A stretch of DNA of 64,000 bases from Schistosoma haematobium (taxonomy: Eukaryota; Platyhelminthes; Trematoda; Strigeidida; Schistosomatidae), in assembly GCF_000699445.3 (NCBI RefSeq), contig NC_067196.1:86728364-86792363 (forward strand), written 5' to 3'. The notes beneath the pieces were generated by a model. It was not told the origin of the DNA, did no database searches, and worked only from the letters and a program-made list of their open reading frames with translations. Of this stretch, positions 50,830 to 63,760 are shown piece after piece. The translations under genes were made by a program, and so were the position numbers. How positions within the stretch are numbered: position 1 is the first letter of the stretch; each line of letters starts with the position of its first letter.

Positions 50830-53500
50830 GATTATTCCCAGTCTTGATGCTTTTTCCAATAATTCACTACTCGGCACGAGGAACGAAACTGCAGACCTAG
50901 ACGATTTGGACTCGGTTTTTTTAACTTTTTCGAATGTCCTCTCAGATGATCAGTCCTAGACGGGAGGAAATAGTAAGACATATTTATACCAAGGTTATGA
51001 TAAACCAGTATTAGACCACCCCATATTCTACGGTAAGGTAACGGACATAAGTTTAGCTGTGTCACTGTCTTCAAAAGATAAGCCAGCTAGACCTTTTACC
51101 GTCTCAGTCCCTCGTCGTTGAACTTGTTCCAGTATATCCGCCTCATGCTTGGAATAAGGACTCGCTGCTTGAATCCCATATTACAAATGTGGTTTCACGA
51201 GAGTTGTGTATAATAATTTGAACATTACTTCGTTCAAATACTGAAAAGACCTAAGAAGAGCCTATGATACCCTAAAGCCTTTGGCAGCATCGGCAGCCTC
51301 TGAGTTACTCGTATTTTTTAGATCGCTGCTTATGATGATTCTTAAGTCCTTATAGTTTATTACCTTAGGTAACACGAATAGACGCACTGTGTAGTGATAC
51401 GAGTCATCATGGTTGTATAATTGCATCACCACACTCTTGTTAGGACTCACTTCTACTGACCACCCGTCCATCCATGCCACCAGTTATTTGAGATCATCTT
51501 GTAATACTATTCTGTCTGACACGCTGTGCATTGGTCTCCGAATCTCTATGTCATCAAAGAAGAGTAGAACGGATGACTTTTCTACAGTTGGTAATTCATT
51601 TACATAAAGCAAAAAGGGAAGACGACCGAGGATTGTACTTTGGGGAAGTTCACTTTTTACAGGTTCCCACCATTATCCTCTGTCTCCTGTCATAGAGATA
51701 GTCAGTTATCCAGTCTATGACAGTATAACGGATTCTCAAACATTCCAGTTTCAACTCCAGACCATAATGTGTAACCCTATCAAAAGCTTTGCTTAGATCT
51801 ATGAAGATCACATCTACAGAAATATTCCGATCTTCTGCAGCAGCCCAATCTTCTCTTGTAATGAGATTTGTCAAACATGATAGTCCTTTCCGAAAACCAT
51901 GTTGTTCCCTGGAGAAAAGGTTATGCTCTTTCACATAGTTTATAACAGATATCTGAATAGTTTTTTCCATCAGTTTTACAACTACACTAGTTAAGCTAAC
52001 GGGTCTATAATTGCTAACTAAATCCCTACTCCCATCCTTATACACCGGACCTATTAACTCGAATTTCCAGTTTCTTGGCAGTCTAGACTGCCTCAGAGAC
52101 ATATCAAACAGTATCGCTATAGGTTCAGTAATTGCATCTGATAGGGCTTCCATAATCCTAGGACGAATATCATAAAGACAACCGAACTTATCAGGTTTGA
52201 AATGCCAAAGTTGTCTTAAGATGGTACCTTTCTCAATGACTACAGGGTCCATCAACGAACCGCCACAATCACAGTGAATCGTTGGTCGTTTATTACCGGC
52301 AGAAAACACTTTACTCAAATATTTCGACAGAGCTTCAGCTTGTTCGTCATCATTTCTTGCCAATATTAACGGATTTTGTTGTGTCAGAAATGATGGGATT
52401 CCATCACTTCTCTGAGTTCGCCTTTTTATATACTAGAATAACCGTTTCGTACTGTAATTGCATCACTAACTAATAGTTTTTCACATGACTGCCGAGTCTT
52501 ACTTGCTAACGCTTTACAAGCATTCCTAGTCTTACAATAACTGAACCTGTACTGTCCTAAGCCAGTAGAGATGAACATATTCCAATACTTTTTTCTACGT
52601 TTTAGAAGTTTCTTGACTTGTTCAGTTATCTATGGCGGACAGGTATTCGGTTTACGTGGTACCAGGTGTAGTATGATCAGAGACGTAACTAAACTGAACT
52701 TACCTTTAAATATAGACCATGCTTCTTTAACTGATGAGCTAGTATCTACTGACCAATCTGTCTTAGCAGCTCACTCCTGAATGGCTGACATGTTTACTCT
52801 CCATACATTTTAACCCTATCGTAAATCATATCATTAGCTGTAAACGTGAATGATGGAACAGCGTGATCGCCATTCACTAACGATGAAAAAATATTCAGGT
52901 TAGCAATATCCTCAGTCGCATGAGTGAGTACCAAGTTCAAGAGAGAAGAAACTTGGTTTGCACCAAAACGTGTGGGTTTGGAAACATGCTGTACTAATGC
53001 ATGCTCCATTACTGTTATCAGGAACCTACTATGAAACGAGTTTATAGATCCTTCCGTGGTCATCTCAGTCCAACTAATATCAGGTGCATTAAAGTCTCCT
53101 AATACCAAGCATATGTTATTTTCACTTCATAGCTGAGTGTGCTCTAAAATAAAGTCACCAGCTAAGTAGAGTGGGCTGCGATAGATGACACAGAATATAA
53201 ATGTACAACATTCGATAATGAGCTCACAGCTAATGACTTCACATGTTCCCCTATCGTGGGGCTCACAAGCATAGAAGCGGATTTTTATATTGCTGGCTAT
53301 GTGTAAAAAGACGCCACCTCCTTTCCTACATCTATGTCTATCACTTCTTAGGCAGTAGTATCCGGATAATTCTGGAGTAATGTCAAAGTTATCAAGTATC
53401 CGTCACAGCTACAGCGAGTGGTCTTTATATGTCCACTAGCGTTCCTGGTTCATAGAATTTATTTCTTAGATTACGAGCATTTGCATATAAAGCTCCTAGG
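50830..53500 (-). pseudogene. CR1-type element (family 3) ORF2, heavily degraded
   Basis: Endonuclease remains (VLGDFNAPDISWTE, HALVQHVSKPTRFG, at 52794-53108) are followed by a linker and RT (51650-52363: NYRPVSLTSVVVKLMEK, QHGFRKGLSCLTNL, VIFIDLSKAFDRV, ITDYLYDRRQRI). The catalytic YADD region at about 51560 is changed, and the thumb at 50832-51480 is recognisable (MQLYNHDDSYHYT, PLPYRRIWGGLI). Many stops and shifts. Confidence 0.8.
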
Positions 53501-53739
53501 GATAAAACCTATTCACTCGGGCCTTGGTAGAATATTCGAATATCCGAATATTCGAAAACTCACTAATCAGAGATTTTCCTCACTGTTTTGTCGATGGGTT
53601 TCTAGTTCAGCTAGTGTCGTATTCATTTTTATTGTTTCTTCAAGAGATATGTCACGTCTTACTCGGTATTGTCGCAAATACGAGTGCTTTTCCGTTTAAG
53701 TATTCTAACCAATTTTTTTTACCTGGACTCCTTCAGAGT

Positions 53740-54840
53740 TATCTCGCAAGGTGCTACGGATCATGCGCGCGTCCGATTTGGGGATCAGAGTCGTTTGACA
53801 CCGGCAAGTTACCCACAATAATATTCGATGAGATTAAATTCTTCTCATTCACGCCAGGGTGGAGTTCTGTCGGTACTGCCGTCCATTTTTCATCACTCAG
53901 GACAGCCACCCCGGGACTATTTGGAACGGTGACGGCTTTATCTGGGTCTTCAACTTCCGCTGGAGATGTGTAGATCACCAGCGTAGATGATCTATGTTGA
54001 ATGATGGAGGGCCTACCAACGTGAGACGGGAGTGGTGTGACGAACCACCAGACGTCGAAGTCACACCTCGTGATCAGCACTTTGTGTGGATTGCCTCATC
54101 GACGTACTGAAGTACTATCAGTGCTTTGAAGACTGCACAACACAAAGGACGTTATTACAGTAATATATCATTTAAAGTAGACACAGGCGAAAATAAGACC
54201 ACCGCATGGGTCAGTCCATGGCGTACGAATAAATGATGCGCGTTGGTCGTCCTCCACCTTGACGGGGATCAACGATCGGATCGATATCCAGTGACCCAAA
54301 TGCGGATTATTTGGCTAGGGCTTAGTGACATTTCACTGGCCCTACAGATGCATGACTACCTATGTCAACATCAAGTGGTGCTTCACTCCTCATCAGTTTT
54401 AGCGGATATTTCACTTTTCTGTCAATCACAGTCGATTGTTTAACGCGCCTCGTAACAGTACGTACTACACTGACACATTCTTTACTGTCAGTACTCGTGT
54501 TACCCGTGCGACAACCATCTCTTCGTAAAGGCAAATGCCAATAGGCTCACAGCCTTCAGGATTAGTAACGTCTTATTTACAAAGCGAAATATGCAAAGCC
54601 AATGCGAGTTAGGCTCCGAGCATCTTTTGTACGCGGTGGGACTTAAATGGGTACACATCTTATGGAACCACTTTTTACACTTGCATTGCATTTCTTCCTC
54701 CACGGAGTATAAACCGTTTGGCTGCCCACATGTATAAGTACCGCCAACCATTGTAATCAGATTAAGAAGGCTTAAAATACAATACGATCGCAATATGAAC
54801 ACAAGTGTCAGAGTCAATGAGAAAGAAGTTAACACAGGAC
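53740..54840 (-). pseudogene. CR1 family-3 ORF1 with PHD-type zinc finger, degraded
   Basis: At 54500-54835 the - strand reads YTCGQPNGLYS.EEEMQCKCKKWFHKMCTHL, a C-x..-C-K-x-W-F-H-x2-C arrangement typical of the PHD-like finger in CR1 ORF1, followed by AYKRC..PNSHWLC. Downstream frames (54322-54534 and 53754-54080) carry Ser/Pro-rich linker sequence. Together with 50830-53500 this makes a roughly 4-kb, once full-length element. Confidence 0.6.
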
Positions 54841-54984
54841 AAGGTTGAGCGAAATTTCAAACTTTAAACGAAATACTTCGAGTTTAAGTAGACCAAGAAT
54901 GCTTCTTTGATGCAATAAGTACACAAAAGCGGGGATAACGACAAGTACAAAATCACTGCTTTTTTTTAAACGCGCGCGTTGTTG

Positions 54985-55312
54985 AAAGATGCCACAGGTG
55001 TTCGGGGTTTGACAAAGCCCTAACCAGCAACACCTTTATAATCGAAGTATGGCAACCCAGTCAAATCAGGAGTCAGAAATGAAGGAGTTCGAAGATGTAT
55101 GTTAAGACTGTTGGTATGCTGAGGAACGTTTGGTCTAGGCTAGCTGATAGTTGAAAGGGATACGTAGCATCACGTACACACTGGTGATCTGGTGCGGATG
55201 TTTGACCGTGCGTCCTCAGTTAGATGAATCTATTAGCACTAATGCGGTCAGCAAAAGATGTGGAGGATTTACAAACCTATTTATTTTGGGGATTTATTTA
55301 CCGCTACAGATC
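54985..55312. repeat. Dispersed repeat shared with 20990-21275
   Basis: Shares ordered blocks with the sequence just upstream of UPF1, including 'gatctggtgcggatgtt' and 'tatttattttggggattt'. Possibly an old LTR. Confidence 0.4.
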
Positions 55313-56265
55313 ACTCTCCTCCTAGTGAGGAAGTGATAACCATAAGACATAATCAATCAGAGGATTAAACCCAACGATTTTGTCGTTTGTAAACACTCTT
55401 CTAGCAGCTTGCTATATTCAACACGCACACTCGTTTTGTAGGTCGTAACTCATTTCGACAACCTATCAAAAGAGCATATGAAGGACTCTTCATGGTTCTT
55501 TAGCGCGAACTTAAATACTATGTCACTGAGTTGAACGGGACTAAAGATACCATCAGCATCGATTATCTCAAAGCCTCATATTTAAAATGAGATACTAATC
55601 GTGTCGATCCTTCTTAGGTACAATCGAATTACGCGAGTCTCACAGTCATGATACCTCACCCGATAAATAAAAGTCAGGATGACACTTCAGTTGTATCTAA
55701 CAACCGACTTAAAATAACACGTTCCAGGAGAAAAATGAGGTTTTCAGAACACTTGAATGACTACTGCACTTAAGACACTACATAACACCTTGTTTCATTT
55801 CAATTTTTTGATATTATTGTGTGAGAAAGAAACAAAAGAAAGCAAACTTTTTAATATGCCCATATATATATTTTTATTCCAGAAGACAAAAGCACTTATT
55901 TTGCTAATATATATATATATATATATATATATGGATGATTATGTTGTAATAATAAGTGGAATATATATATATATATAATTTATTCTCAAATAACAGTTTG
56001 TTACATGAGGCATGCCAGTTTACTGGCAAGATCAAATTGATACAAATGATACAATATACACTGTAGTAAATTACGTAGCTGGGTTGATAATTTATAAGAT
56101 ATGAATGTAGGTGGTTTTAATCAGTACTATAGTTGGCGCGCTTCATGAAAGTTGCGTTGCGAATGTGCAACTGATGGTCAAGGATAGGTCCATTGAAGGT
56201 ATGAGCTTCTAGAAATCGCAACCTTATGTCCCTTTGGAATATCCAAGGCTTTAAGGATGGTGCAG
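55313..56265. other. Intergenic DNA with TA microsatellite
   Basis: A TA tract occupies about 55907-55932, with a second at about 55961-55977. No gene recognised. Confidence 0.5.
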
Positions 56266-56269
56266 GATG

Positions 56270-56970
56270 AAGTCAAGATTTTCATCCAACTAAGCCAATG
56301 AATATATCTAGCATTCTTTTCCACTCAATAGATCTTGACATCCCCAAAACTTTAGCATATAATGTACTAAAGTGTAAGCAGTTAGATTAGATACTTGGGT
56401 TTCGTCCCACTTATTTTGTTTTAGCAAATCGGAAATCACTAGCTCCTTCGTTTAATCTACCATCATCGAATTTCTTGTTTGATTTCTCCTGTTACCTATG
56501 TCTCATATTCCCACGACTCTATTCATGATTATTTATGATCTCGTTTCATTTATTTTTTCACCTCTATCACATGTAATTACCTTTAATTCGCATTATAATT
56601 CGGTACTTACTTATCAGGTCTATTTTTATTACTCGTATTGCGTGATTTATTGTCAAAATATTTCTATTGCATCATCATGGTTATCCCTTGTTCATATTTT
56701 CTCATCGAACTAGTACTTTATCATGAAAAGTTTACGATTGTACAACTTGATAATAAATTGAGATGGTGGATTCGCTGAAAAGAGCCCCCTTCGCTGAACT
56801 ACGTGTTCGTAATCAATAACTCTGTCACGGCCGCTTAACTAATTGAAAGAAAATATATTCGACTGATAAGTCTTGTCATAATGAGATTGCTTGTAATAAT
56901 ATATTGTGCGTTAGAATCAAGGACGTAAAGTATAAACCTTATAGCTCGTCAATTCAACTAATCTCTAACC
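56270..56970. repeat. Dispersed repeat R2, long form
   Basis: The left (56270-56460) and right (56837-56970) blocks match 28165-28480. About 380 bp of AT-rich sequence between them is absent in the other copy. No coding content; whether the difference is an insertion here or a deletion there is not decided. Confidence 0.6.
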
Positions 56971-57472
56971 CACTGCAAACTAATATCTTGAACAATACAT
57001 TTCAAATTAATAGTGATGATGGTTGGAGGTAGTCGACAGATAACCGTGGTATTTGCAACTCATTAGGGAGGTGTACCTGTAATCTTGAGGGACCTGCTGC
57101 TCCCTGACGGGTTCAACCTCGTGTCACCCAGCCTCATGGTCGGAAACGTTTGCACTGACTTATACGGGTTGCGACTGACCTGCTATAGAACTGAAATGTA
57201 TTTACAGTCGGTTGGTCACTGGCTAGTAGTATTCAGTGCAATTAATATCTGGCCCATGGTGTCATGACTTTGGGAGAATTGGCTTTACCCCATTATTTAG
57301 CCACACTGGCAACTGTTATTAAGTGCATTCTAATTTCATGTTAATTTAGAAGGCATCACGAAACGCTGCAACAGATTATTATTGAATAGCAAAGATTATG
57401 ATTTCTTAAGCACACTGGGCTAAGTTGAGGATAAAAGCTAAGGCGCTAACCAGAACAAACAACATAAACCAC
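56971..57472. other. Intergenic DNA, possible RTE leader
   Basis: A GC-richer stretch (about 57075-57260) precedes the RTE coding remains and may be its leader. Nothing in the window confirms this. Confidence 0.3.
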
Positions 57473-57599
57473 TTAAAATCTGCCCTCCGAGTTGAAGGAA
57501 GGATTATGACGCCTTATGATGACAGCCGAGAAGCTTCGGAAGGTACTAAGCCGGTGTCGCTTCAAACAACTAGAGCAACAAATTTTACGGGTAAATAGA

Positions 57600-60010
57600 A
57601 GATCCAGATAATGTGGAAGACTGTGAGGATCAGTTAAATAGCGACGAAACTGACGAGATACGACATGGAGGTTTTCGACACAACATTTCCACACAAACGC
57701 AAGTACAAGGCTGAATGGGTCTCACCGTATCACACTACACAGAACGATATAGATCATATTTGCATCACTAAAACATTCAGAAGGTCAACGGACAAGGCAG
57801 GAACAAAGAGCGGATCTGGTATAGCTCCAGATCACCACCGGGTGGTCGCCAAAAGGAAACCGGAGCTAAAAAAGCGTTGGACAACTGTACAAACAGCATT
57901 ACAAAGGTTCAACACAGCCTTGCTTTCACATAAAAATAAACCAATTCAAGATGACTCAACATCACGTCCCAGGACTCACAACATCTACTCAAGAAGAAGA
58001 AACTATGATGGAAGCAATTGGAAAGGGATCAAAGAAGCACTAACTTCAACGTGTCAGGAGGTTGTGAGCTGAAAGAGACATCATCATAAGGAATGATTCT
58101 CTATGGAAACCCTTAGCAGGATTCAAGGTAAAACAATACATCCATTAACAACAGTTGAACAAGAACAGAGAATGTCAAGGCACAAACTGAACACACAGAA
58201 ACAAATAAGCAAGTGAAGAGTAGCATTAGAACTGACAAGCAGAAATACATGGGAGAGATAGCAACGATAGCAGAATAAGCTTCAAGAGAAGGAAATATCA
58301 AGCAACTATATGACATAACGAAGAAACTAGCAGGGAAATATAGTGAACCAGAGAGACCAGTCAAGGACAAATCAATCACTGAAATTCAGGGACAGAGGAA
58401 CAGATGGGTAGAATACTTCGAGGAACTCTTGAATAGACTAGTTTCATCGAATCCACCGGATATCGAAGTAGCACACATGAATCTTCCTACAGATGTCACT
58501 CCACCAACGATCGAAGAAGTTGGCATGGTCATCAGAAAAATCAAGAGTGAGAAACCAGCAGGACCTTACAATATACCAGCCTAAGCTCTGAAGTCAGACA
58601 CAGAGGCAACTGCGAGCATACCTCTTGTTCTATTCAAAAAGATTTAAAAAGAAGAACAGGTGCCACTGACAGACCTGGAAGAAGGGTACTTTGTAGTGGC
58701 TGGTCTTATGTCGAGCCCACATAGCTTATTCTAGCTTCTAGATGAACTGACCCATCCCTTCTCCTCAAGCTACATTTTGAACTTATTAATTGTTCGCTTG
58801 CCAACCTTGACGTTTTTATGCAAGCGAATGTGTGTGCATAAATGATCTTACTCATCAAGTCCCTGTAATCTATTTTTGTTGGGATATATATCGATTAACG
58901 TTTGATTAAATCAAGTTGGCCGAATTGTCTTCTCCAATCTAATTCTCTCTTCCTGCTTGTTTCGTCTCCTTAGCTGCCTGTTCAAATGCATGAAATATCT
59001 ATATTCAAAATCCATCCTCGGAGTTCGGTCTACCTAGTTGTGTTATTCACCAACAATTGTCGACAAACTGGAAAGACGGACACCTCATCAAGGTACCAAA
59101 GAGAGAAGATGTGAGCGAATGTGAGAACTACGGGGAAATCACACTACTATCGGTATCACGAAAAGTTTTCAACAGCGTTTCTGAACCTGATAAAAGATTC
59201 AGTAGATGTTCAACTTCGGAATCAACAGGTCAGATTCTGTAAGGATCGATCGTGCACAGACTAAATTGCGACGCTACGGAACATCGTTAAACAATCAGTT
59301 GAGTGGAACTAGTCACTATAAATCAACTTCATTGACTATGAGAAAGTATTCGATAATGTGGATAGGTGGACTTTATGGAAACTTCGTCGACATTATGGAG
59401 TGCGTAGTTGGGGAGATCGTCAAAATCATCCAGAATTCATACTACGGACTACAATGCAAAGTGGTGCATGGAGAACATTCGACAAATGCATTTCAAGTAA
59501 GGACCGGAGTCACATAAGACTGTCTACTCCCGCTTCCTTTTTCTTTTGGTGGTTGCTTAGATTATAAAGACTTACATATCTGAGGGTAAGCACGGAATAC
59601 AATAGACAGCTTGCATGCAACAGGATAATTCGGACTTTGTAGATGACCTAGTTCTTCTTGCCCATACACACGAACAAATGCAGATGAAGACCACTAGTGT
59701 ACCAGGAGCCTCTGCGTCAGTAGGCCTCAACATACACAAGGGCAAAACCAACATATTCGAATACAACGCGGAGAACCTTAAACTAGTCACACTTGATGGA
59801 AGGGGTGGAAACTTACGTTGCTAGTACCATCGATGAACAAAGAGGATTTAAAGCAGGAAGACCAAAGAACACGCCGCGTCGAAAATGGGAAGCGGACATA
59901 AAGAGGATGAATAGGAACTGCAAGCAGCCCAAGAAAGATTTGGATGGAGAGTGCTGCATGGGCGACCTATGATCCTCTATGAGGCGTAACAGGCGTAAGC
60001 AATAACGAAA
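57600..60010 (+). pseudogene. RTE polyprotein (craniofacial-development-protein type), degraded and interrupted
   Basis: Order of recognisable pieces: endonuclease end (HKRKYKAEWVSPYHTTQNDID, SDHH-like PDHHRVVAK, KKRWTTVQTALQRFNTALL), linker (NWKGIKEALTSTCQEV), pre-RT (RNRWVEYFEELLNR, VTPPTIEEVGMVIRKIK), an LTR-like interruption at 58692-59062, then RT (NWKDGHLIKVPKREDVSECENY, NFIDYEKVFD, FADD-like DFVDDLVLLAHTHEQMQM, SASVGLNIHKGK) and the C-terminal end (RPKNTPRRKWEADIKRMNRN). Numerous stops and shifts. Related fragments occur at 3100, 5346 and 7690. Protein databases often hold copies of this family under the misleading host-gene name. Confidence 0.82.
58692..59062 (+). repeat. Probable solo LTR inside the RTE pseudogene
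   Basis: Starts TGTAGTGGCTGG and resembles 60676-61078 in order and content of blocks (ag.ccca.at..cttattc, atttattcgctt/aattgttcgctt, ga.cgtttttat, gcgtatgtgtgtg). It ends around attgtcgaca. RTE coding sequence stops and resumes on either side with a related ctggaaga-containing segment. That segment is diverged and not a clean short duplication. Confidence 0.5.
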
Positions 60011-60054
60011 TAGATCATAATTCTAAGGAACATACACAGCATCCACTCATTCCG

Positions 60055-60675
60055 TTCAGTCGCTTTAGCAGCTATGGGGTTGTGGTTAATCCTTCAAAGT
60101 GGGTACTCGAGGTTCCAGGTTTTACCTTCCTGGGTCATCACATAGATTCACACGGTATAGAGTCTCCCCAAGGAAATGTCGATCTTTTTTAACTAAACAC
60201 TAGATTTGCCTCCTAAGCCCTTTTAGTAATACGCAGGCTGCACACAGTGACTTGGACGTGAGAGAAAAGGTGTGTGATATAGAAATAACGCTTTCTCCAA
60301 GGTTAGTTTATGTACAGAAAATCGAGCGTATTTATAGCATATCAGATGAAATTGGGCTTCTGGAAGGTTCATAAACCGTACTAAACATGATAGCATGGTA
60401 GGTAATCATCTAACCAGACATGTGACATATGACTCTTCACTTTCTGGACGTTTCTAGCAAAAACTCTATTGAATAGTGGTTGGATAAGATGTTTCTCAGC
60501 GTTCTAGAGCCTATTCGGCTTTTTCGACGAATTTTCTGGATCTTTACAACATTTATTAACTATCCAGAACCAAATCCAACAAGACCGTTGGAAAGATTCC
60601 TGAAGATCTGTAATTTCTATCGCCGATTTTTGCCTAATTACGCGACAGCAATATAGTCTCTGGCTGATCTGAGCT
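60055..60675 (+). pseudogene. Ty3/Gypsy RT and RNase H junction fragment
   Basis: Encodes YGVVVNPSKWVLEVPGFTFL, GHHIDSHGIESP (the RT block after YVDD) and, after about 300 bp of unrelated or diverged sequence, INYPEPNPTRPLERFLKICN and FYRRFLPNYA. Stops present. It directly precedes an LTR-like repeat. Confidence 0.72.
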
Positions 60676-61078
60676 TGTAGTGTCAGTTATTATTCCAAGC
60701 CCATATACCTTATTCGAGCTTTCGGACATCCCATTCTATTCATTTTACTTGAGCCATACATTGACCTTGTTATTTATTCGCTTATCAATCTAGACTGTTT
60801 TTATATGAGCGTATATGTGTGTGCCCTTCTTATCCCATTAATCACATGTCTGTAGCTTTATTTTGTCTGACTATAAATATTGAGTAACGCTTGACAAAGA
60901 TGGAGTTGGCTTCCCAGCCATCTTCCATACGCGTCAAAATTGCTTTGCCATGGCTCTCGCTCGCTTGCTTGCCTTTCAGCACAACTCTTCTATGCTTGTT
61001 TAACGCATCTGTACATTTGGATATATGTGTGTGGTCTCGTAATAAACGTAATCAACACTTCGTATTTGTCTTCTGATT
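60676..61078 (+). repeat. Probable Gypsy LTR
   Basis: Starts TGTAGTGTCAG right after truncated RNase H sequence and includes an AATAAA near its right end (about 61041). Homologous to 58692-59062. The right boundary is approximate. Confidence 0.5.
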
Positions 61079-61169
61079 AATATACCGTTGGGACGTTATA
61101 TAGAACGGTTATCAAGACGAGCTGTATACGAAGTTTAAGGATTATATCGAATACAGACCAACCACTAAA

Positions 61170-61320
61170 GTGGTAAGCCCGCCGACGACGAACGCAACGC
61201 AGCAAGCTACGTCGACGAAGGAACTTCTGCACTCTATACGTTCGACGAACAAATTCAGCGAAGCCAGCGCAATATCCAATCCGATGCAATCAGCAAAGCC
61301 TGTGCATCATGGTATGGACA
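61170..61320 (+). other. Possible Gypsy gag start
   Basis: An open frame (MVSPPTTNATQQATSTKELL...) begins about 90 nt after the LTR-like repeat, the expected position of gag. Similarity to known gag is not evident, so position is the only argument. Confidence 0.25.
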
Positions 61321-63400
61321 TGCTCAAGTCGTATTATCTTATCGATACTTTGTACTCATGTCAACCATTCTCATTGATCCATTCGTCGGTTTGCTCCATT
61401 ACGATTCAAATTATCATTATATGCTTATTATTACATTATTATCAATATCATGACCGAATGTGGAATTATTAATCTTGTTCGTGCTGTCACTAAATTGACA
61501 TTTTCGCAATCATGTCACTCACCGAACAAATTATCATTTTATGAAAATTCCACTCCACTTTGTGGGAACTCATTAGGATATTTTTACTATTCAAAAACGT
61601 GAAATTTTCCTGCTTTAAGTGAGTTCGTTCCAATTTTTTCATGTCATTTTGATCTAATATTGCATTCATTCACTTAGTCGAGGTCAGCAATTTATGCTAT
61701 CACAACATACATTTTTCGTTTCGAAATCGCCTCCTATTATGTCTGTGGATGCTTCTAACTAGCTGATTAGTAACCATTACGTTCATTTTATCTATTCTTC
61801 CACGTGCATTACTACATTCTGCATCACTTATCACTCGAAAACGCTATTCGAGTACTGCAACTACTATTCTATACCCATCGCACTGTATATCAGAACATAG
61901 AGTTTAGAGCTAGTCTCTCAAAGATACACTCTTGTTCGTTACATCCAAGTCAGTCTCATACGTTGCCATCGCTAATCATATGTATTGGTATTTTTGTCAT
62001 GCCTTGGTACGGTTTTGTAACAAGCGAGATCGAGCGCATCTCCCTCAAACCACACAAACCACTCAAGGCTTCATGACCAAAAAGGAATACGACTCTACGT
62101 ACCTTGTCTACTCAGTCACTATTCTGTTCCTCTGGTCATTCTTCTACTAATATATATTCAACTATAACTCGGTGCATCTGTCATAACGCAGACGACAACG
62201 TTCACTGACTTCAAATTTTATGATTATTATCAAATGCAGTACAGCAACGAATATCACCCGTCGATGCAGATATCATTTCACGACTTGCCTATTATCATCC
62301 TACAAACGGGAACTACGAATTTAAATTCGAATTCACTCATCACTAGTCGATGCTATTTATTCTGCTGCGACTCAACAGAACATATATTTAACGTATTTCA
62401 CTATTTCTGTCAGCATCACAGACCAATTTCTGTCATATTCTACTTTACTTATTTTCACGATTTATTTCTCTATCATACCCACAAACAATTTATTATTATT
62501 TTCACGATATTTTGAATCGCTCATACAGACGTGTTATTTTATCGTTCAGACAGTCATAGCATTAGTACATGTTAATTTTTTTGTACGCTCATCAATTTGC
62601 TCATATTCACATGCTAACATTTCCATTTTTGTCCGCGCCTTTTCGATATTCATGTATTCTTTTGCATAAGTATGACATTTTCATATAATACACACCCCTC
62701 ATGTGACACTGTACATTATCGAGTGTTGTACAAATTTTTGTTTGCTACTTTTACAGTTAACGTTAACTACGCACCACTAGCTTAACCGAAGAAAAATACA
62801 GATGAAGAACGACTATAGCTTACAACCCGATGAAGAAGAGGCTTTAAGTAACACCAAGTCCACTACGGAAACTGCTACTATATTGGTTTGTCTAAAAGGA
62901 GACCCTATAATCAATCTATTTTTTATGCACTGTTGTTTCACAGAACTCCATAATTTCTGTGTCACAACAACGAGCCAGCTACATCACTACACCTCCAGCG
63001 TTTTCTCTAAACGCATGTCACTAGCCCAGACACACTATAGCACCTTCTGGGGAAAATTAACACAGATTTATCGGGCGGTAAAAATTTTTATTTTCTTATT
63101 ACAGGTACGTTAGTGATAACGACTGAAAAAAACCCTTATGTTATTTCTTTAGTAAATCATATGATCATCAATCACTACATGGAGCGCGATTATTGCATCA
63201 AATATCACTATTTTCAAAGGACACTCAGTCGAAAAAAGTCACCTTTATGGTGTGACAGACAGTTTATCTCTAAAGGACATGAACACTCTGGTACAAAAAC
63301 AAGATATCAATCTGGAAACCATGGACAAGACACAAGTAGACGACACATATTCAAAAACATGAAAATAGAACTCTAACTTGATTCTCAAACAAGTATAGAC
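61321..63400. other. AT-rich DNA, no gene recognised
   Basis: Open frames at 61804-62076, 62234-62515, 62802-63113 and 63113-63376 have no recognised domain. Given Gypsy fragments on both sides, this may be a degraded element interior. Confidence 0.4.
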
Positions 63401-63409
63401 TCCCTTATT

Positions 63410-63760
63410 GGATTTTTCCATCATGTGTGACTTTTTAACGGGTAACGGCTGTCTTATTGTTCCTGAAGCTTGTCGGCGAAGAGTATGTCAACAGCTCCAT
63501 GAGTTATAACAACCAGGGATCAGAGCTACAGAAAAACTCATCACGGCACATTTTGTTTGGCTAAAAATTGATGCTGGTGCAAAATTTTGGTCAAAACCTG
63601 CACACAGTGCTATCGCAGCAAGTTCAAACAGCAGTCAGTGCCATTGTGAAATTTCCATTACCCAACAGACAGTTCCAACAAGTTCGTCCAGTTATCGTCA
63701 GTCGACTCTCTTTCTCAAACGGAGAATAATTTCAAGAAGAATCCAAAAAGACACAAACCA
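63410..63760 (+). pseudogene. Ty3/Gypsy integrase zinc-binding (HHCC) region
   Basis: Two frames together give GCLIVPEACRRRVCQQLHEL, QPGIRATEKLITAHFVWLKI and then CTQCYRSKF, the H...H...CX2C pre-integrase zinc finger. Beyond it PTDSSNKFVQLSSVD corresponds to the start of the integrase core. A stop and a frameshift (near 63575) break it. It is too short for a working enzyme. Confidence 0.72.

Noticed and set aside
53520..53560. Palindromic gaatattc repeats as a regulatory site
   Set aside because: A short AT-rich palindrome inside degraded CR1 sequence; nothing links it to a promoter.
57600..60010. Host craniofacial development protein gene
   Set aside because: The name is a database artefact; endonuclease and RT motifs, a TAAG-type end and multiple related fragments show it is an RTE retrotransposon.
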